This document shows, piece after piece, positions 5,825 through 8,840 of a stretch of DNA of 8,840 nt (positions within the stretch are counted from its first letter, which is position 1; the number at the start of each line of letters is the position of its first letter). The notes below the pieces were generated by a model that worked only from the letters and a program-made list of their open reading frames with translations, did no database searches and was not told the origin of the DNA. This DNA is from UBA2022 sp964621555 (lineage in GTDB: Bacteria > Patescibacteriota > Dojkabacteria > SC72): the NCBI GenBank assembly GCA_964621555.1, contig CAZUOO010000031.1, forward strand, positions 1 through 8,840. The letters run 5' to 3'. The position numbers and the translations under genes are program-made.

Positions 5825-7603
5825 CTACTCTGAATATCCTTTTGCTTGTAGCTTGAAGTTCTTAGCATACTCTCCATTTAGTTGTATCAAAGACCTATGA
5901 TCACCTGATTCAACAATCCTTCCATTCTTTAGTACGCATATTAAATCAGCATTCCTAACAGTTGAGTATCTATGTGATACGTAAATAACGGTCTTACCTT
6001 TCGTATAGTTATTAATATTCTCGAAAATCTCATATTCTGCCTGTGCATCAATTGCTGAGGTTGGTTCATCAAATATTAATACCGGAGGGTTTCTATACAA
6101 TGTTCTGGCTATACCTAACCTTTGCCACTGTCCCCATGAAGGATCCACTCCATCTTCAAATTGTATGGAAAGTATCTGTTTAAACCCGTTACTATACTTG
6201 CTGGCAAAGCTTGTGACATTGGCTTGTGCAGCCGCCTTTTCAATGCCCTCTGAATCAATTTTCTTCGATACATTCCCAAAATATATGTTCTCCTCAACCG
6301 TAAAGGCTGGATATGTATTAAAATGTTGGGTGAGGAGTCCGAGGTTTTGTTCCCAACTCTCTGTTTCAATATTCACAAGGTTTTCCCCATTAATTTCAAT
6401 CCTACCGTTATCAAGCATGTAGAATCTTGAAAGGAGTTTAATTAGTGTGGTTTTTCCCACTCCGTTCTCACCAACTAGTGCCACTTTCATTCCTGGTTTA
6501 ATAGTTAGGTCTATATCTTTAAGTATCTCCCTATCGGTATTGGGATATTTGAATGATACATTCTTTAATTCAATGGTAGGGGGAGTTTCAAATCTACTAA
6601 GTATTACATTCCCAGTTGGAATCTTAGGCTTGAGTTGCATGAATGTATTGAAGTCCTTCATAAATAGGCCGGAGCTATATAGCTCGGTGATTTCGTATAG
6701 GAAACTGCCCAATCCGCTTGAGAAGGATAGGAAGATTGAGGAACCTAATATTAAACTACCTATGGTAATAGTACCTGTTAGTGCAAGGTTAATTAACAGA
6801 TATACGGAGTATATAGCCCCTACAATTCCCACTAGGTCTGTAAGGATCATCATGTAGAATCTCTTCTTGATAACGGGCTTTCTCTTCTGGTGGTATGAGT
6901 GGAGTATCTCTCTTAATACTCCTACTAGGTGTGGGGATATATTGTTAATACTTGCTTCGATTAGGTTCTCTTTATTCAGAAGGAAGTCTTTAGTTAGGTT
7001 AAACTTCCTAAACTTATCTGCATCTGCATGCCATATTCCCCAGTCTATTGAACCAAATTTCATTTTAGCTAATACCGAAGGGATTGAAGTCGCTACAACT
7101 ATCAACGTTACAAGTGGAGAGATATTAAATAGTATGAAGGCACTAATACCGAGTATTATAGAGGCACTGAGTACCCTCCCGAATGTAAATATTAAGTGTC
7201 TAATTCTCCATTCATATGATTCCCTAATTACTTGGAATATTCTATTTACCTCTGGGTCTTCTAAGCTCTGTATATCTAGGGAGGAATACTTCTCAACAAC
7301 CTCTGTATTAACTTTCAGCTCTAGCTTGTCGTATATGATAGTTTGTAGTGCGTCGTCTAGTTTTCCTGTTACAGACCTAGTAATTTCAATTACACCATAG
7401 AGTATAAAAGGTACTATCATTAGAGAGAATGTTAAGCTGTCATTCTGAATTCCGTTAATTGCAGTATCTATGAGTGTTGCCCATATTATTGAAAAGAGAA
7501 GGGGGGTTGATTGGTTAGTTGCATTGAGTATCCATTGGGATATGATTAGAAACTTGTTTGAAGATAGTCCGTATTTTAATCCTGCTATTACGTTTTTGAA
7601 CAT
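5825..7603 (-). CDS. ABC exporter half-transporter (fused membrane and ATPase domains)
   Basis: The 592 residues make a complete half-transporter. About six membrane segments lie near 19-45, 57-75, 136-161, 162-179, 251-272 and 277-300, followed by a C-terminal ATPase domain. Its motifs are in order: Walker A GENGVGKT (378-385), Q-loop glutamine Q426, a variant signature PSWGQ (488-492) followed by WQRLGIAR, Walker B VLIFDE (508-513) with catalytic E513, D-loop SAID, and switch histidine H544. Known: such proteins dimerise and export lipids, peptides or drugs using ATP. The cargo is not predictable. The signature departs from LSGGQ at the first and third positions (P and W), although S489 and G491 remain. 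The membrane domain is a little shorter than average. No partner half-transporter lies beside it, so it is a homodimer or pairs with a product encoded elsewhere. Start ATG at 7603 gives a normal first transmembrane region. Confidence 0.93.
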   Translation of the reverse strand: MFKNVIAGLKYGLSSNKFLIISQWILNATNQSTPLLFSIIWATLIDTAINGIQNDSLTFSLMIVPFILYGVIEITRSVTGKLDDALQTIIYDKLELKVNTEVVEKYSSLDIQSLEDPEVNRIFQVIRESYEWRIRHLIFTFGRVLSASIILGISAFILFNISPLVTLIVVATSIPSVLAKMKFGSIDWGIWHADADKFRKFNLTKDFLLNKENLIEASINNISPHLVGVLREILHSYHQKRKPVIKKRFYMMILTDLVGIVGAIYSVYLLINLALTGTITIGSLILGSSIFLSFSSGLGSFLYEITELYSSGLFMKDFNTFMQLKPKIPTGNVILSRFETPPTIELKNVSFKYPNTDREILKDIDLTIKPGMKVALVGENGVGKTTLIKLLSRFYMLDNGRIEINGENLVNIETESWEQNLGLLTQHFNTYPAFTVEENIYFGNVSKKIDSEGIEKAAAQANVTSFASKYSNGFKQILSIQFEDGVDPSWGQWQRLGIARTLYRNPPVLIFDEPTSAIDAQAEYEIFENINNYTKGKTVIYVSHRYSTVRNADLICVLKNGRIVESGDHRSLIQLNGEYAKNFKLQAKGYSE

Positions 7604-7630
7604 ATTTATATCTCTAATATTTACTGAAAA

Positions 7631-7659
7631 AGTATAGCATAAAGGGGGGGCACTTTTAA
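7631..7659 (-). promoter_or_regulatory. Putative ABC exporter promoter with a poly-G/C tract in its spacer
   Basis: On the - strand TTAAAA (7659-7654) and TATACT (7636-7631) are 17 nt apart, giving a leader of about 20 nt to the ATG at 7603. The spacer includes seven consecutive C (G on the + strand, 7644-7650), unusual in this AT-rich sequence. No Shine-Dalgarno sequence is visible before the ATG. Hexamer matches are moderate. Confidence 0.38.
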
Positions 7660-7718
7660 TGTGATATTAGTTATAACCGTCCCGTGGAGTAATAGGCAAC
7701 CTGAGATAGTCCCCTCGA

Positions 7719-8825
7719 TTATCTTGATTCTATAATTTTAAAGAATATTGCATCTATTTGAGATATGCTTTTCCCATTTATTATTATCTTGTCCAATTTG
7801 TTTAAAAGATGATCTGGTTCTATAAGATTTTCGTCGTGCAACAACTCTCTGTAAATTGGTAGGTCAAAATTCTCTATGTACTTTTTGATGTGCTTGGGTA
7901 GTTTGTTAGTGTTTTTAAGCGTCTCGTATGGTGGCTCGATAGTCTCACTATTTTGCGCTCTTGTATACCAAATCTTTTGATATTCCTTTTGTTGCTCACC
8001 TAAATCTATTTCGAAACTATCTTTTCCCCACGCAACCATCTTTGTGGTAAAGTCTATCTTAATGTTATCACAGATTTGTTTTAGGACTTCAACTGGAAAA
8101 AGTCTAAAGATAGTGGAGTCAATAATCATATACGGGATGGCGTTTTCCCGTAAGAATTCAATCTGCTCTTTTATAGATGAAAGTCCTGAGAAGGCGTTAT
8201 TGTAGATATCTAAATTTATTAGAAGCTCATTTACGTGAGAAAAATCTTCAGAATCACTAGTATAATTTATTAAGGCAGTCCACGAAGTAAATCCTTCACT
8301 TTTCGCGTACTTCTCTAGAATCTCTTTCTGATGTTCTAGTGTAAAATCTGACCGATTATACTTTAATCCAAGTAGAGAGATTATTGTTGTAGTGATGGAC
8401 TCCTTATACCTCATGTCTAATGTTCGAATTAGTTTTTTTAGTCTTGATGTCGAAGATAGATATGGATTTCTAATCAAAAAAATTATGGGTTTATCGCATA
8501 GCTTAAAAAAGTTCTCGTATTCTTTCGTATGCAATCCCACCCATGCTGACATCTCTTTTGCTAATAGAGCCTCATTTAATTGGGATACATCTATAATGTC
8601 CAATAAGTTTTGATAAGAAGCCTTGGTCTTCTTCTGGAGCAATTCTGGAGTAAAATGAATTTTACTTAGTGGTGTGAAAGGCTCATGGCAGTATGTATTG
8701 ATCGATGGAGACCTAAGCAAGCTGCTTGCAAGGATTGTGGATCCGGATCTAGGGCAGGATATTAGGGATAATAATCTTAGTTTTTTTCCCTTAATCTTAC
8801 TCTCTAACTCCGTATAAGTACTCAT
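7719..8825 (-). CDS. Sulfotransferase-like protein
   Basis: The 368-residue protein begins with a hydrophobic strand, then ISCPRSGSTILASSLL (about 22-37). This matches the 5'-phosphosulfate-binding loop of PAPS-dependent sulfotransferases (P25-R26-S27-G28-S29-T30). HEP at 47-49 is typical of the segment that follows in this superfamily. FLIRNPYLSSTSRL (116-129) matches the second conserved region, in which an R-x-P and a serine bind the 3'-phosphate. IIDSTIFRLFP (about 234-244) and MVAWGKDS with IWYTRAQNS (about 263-293) resemble a bacterial sulfotransferase-like family with a W-x-x-G and W-Y motif. Known: the fold transfers sulfate from PAPS to alcohols, amines or sugars. The acceptor here is unknown, and no PAPS-synthesis gene is in view. 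It has no signal peptide, so it is cytoplasmic. It is separated from the ABC exporter by 115 bp containing a promoter. Divergence is marked, so a non-sulfate role for the fold is possible. Confidence 0.78.
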   Translation of the reverse strand: MSTYTELESKIKGKKLRLLSLISCPRSGSTILASSLLRSPSINTYCHEPFTPLSKIHFTPELLQKKTKASYQNLLDIIDVSQLNEALLAKEMSAWVGLHTKEYENFFKLCDKPIIFLIRNPYLSSTSRLKKLIRTLDMRYKESITTTIISLLGLKYNRSDFTLEHQKEILEKYAKSEGFTSWTALINYTSDSEDFSHVNELLINLDIYNNAFSGLSSIKEQIEFLRENAIPYMIIDSTIFRLFPVEVLKQICDNIKIDFTTKMVAWGKDSFEIDLGEQQKEYQKIWYTRAQNSETIEPPYETLKNTNKLPKHIKKYIENFDLPIYRELLHDENLIEPDHLLNKLDKIIINGKSISQIDAIFFKIIESR

Positions 8826-8833
8826 ATATATGA

Positions 8834-8839
8834 TTAATA
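8834..8839 (-). promoter_or_regulatory. Possible -10 box of the sulfotransferase-like gene
   Basis: On the - strand TATTAA ends 8 nt before the ATG at 8825, the same near-leaderless geometry as at three other genes here. The -35 region is outside the window, so the call is weak. Confidence 0.25.
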
Positions 8840-8840
8840 A

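Noticed and set aside
6867..7400. A 177-codon + strand ORF opposite the ABC exporter
   Set aside because: It lies antisense to the membrane domain of a well-supported gene and shows no family motifs; it is a shadow frame.
7705..7724. AGATA and TATCT inverted repeat at the end of the sulfotransferase-like gene
   Set aside because: It overlaps the stop codon, the stem is AT-rich and 5 bp, and no T-run follows.

Overview
This is an AT-rich bacterial window with compact genes, short gaps and no rRNA, tRNA, CRISPR array or insertion sequence that I can see. Several features resemble reduced-genome Candidate Phyla Radiation (Patescibacteria) genomes: a winged-helix ATPase with a degenerate P-loop, an ABC exporter with an unusual signature motif, -10 boxes lying almost directly before start codons, and almost no Shine-Dalgarno sequences. 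That placement is inference from style; no marker gene in the window proves it. The standard code fits all eight intact genes. They all end in TAA or TAG, and none needs TGA as a sense codon.

Layout, left to right. Positions 1-407 hold a decayed 3' end of a threonyl-tRNA synthetase gene (anticodon-binding domain only). Next, on the + strand, is a two-gene AbiE-type toxin-antitoxin operon: an AbiEi-like winged-helix antitoxin (495-1109) overlapping an AbiEii nucleotidyltransferase toxin (1102-1881). It has a good promoter and inverted repeats suited to autoregulation. Convergent to it, on the - strand, is a second overlapping pair: a P-loop-like ATPase with a C-terminal OmpR/PhoB-type winged helix (4168 to 3062) followed by an unrecognised 354-residue protein (3074 to 2010) with faint nucleotidyltransferase-like motifs. 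This pair is the best candidate here for an undescribed system.

A HAD-family phosphatase (4279-4914, +) is divergent from the ATPase/winged-helix gene. The 110-bp gap between them holds an 11-bp-period direct repeat against one -10 box and a 27-bp interrupted palindrome midway. The rest is on the - strand: a membrane-anchored YpmS/DUF2993-like protein (5706 to 4981), a complete ABC exporter half-transporter (7603 to 5825) and a sulfotransferase-like protein (8825 to 7719). Each of these has its own putative promoter, so they look like single-gene units related to the cell envelope or surface rather than one operon.

Taken together, the left half is an accessory module (broken housekeeping gene, toxin-antitoxin pair, regulator plus unknown effector) and the right half is envelope and small-molecule functions. 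Promoter calls are from eye-matched hexamers and remain tentative.
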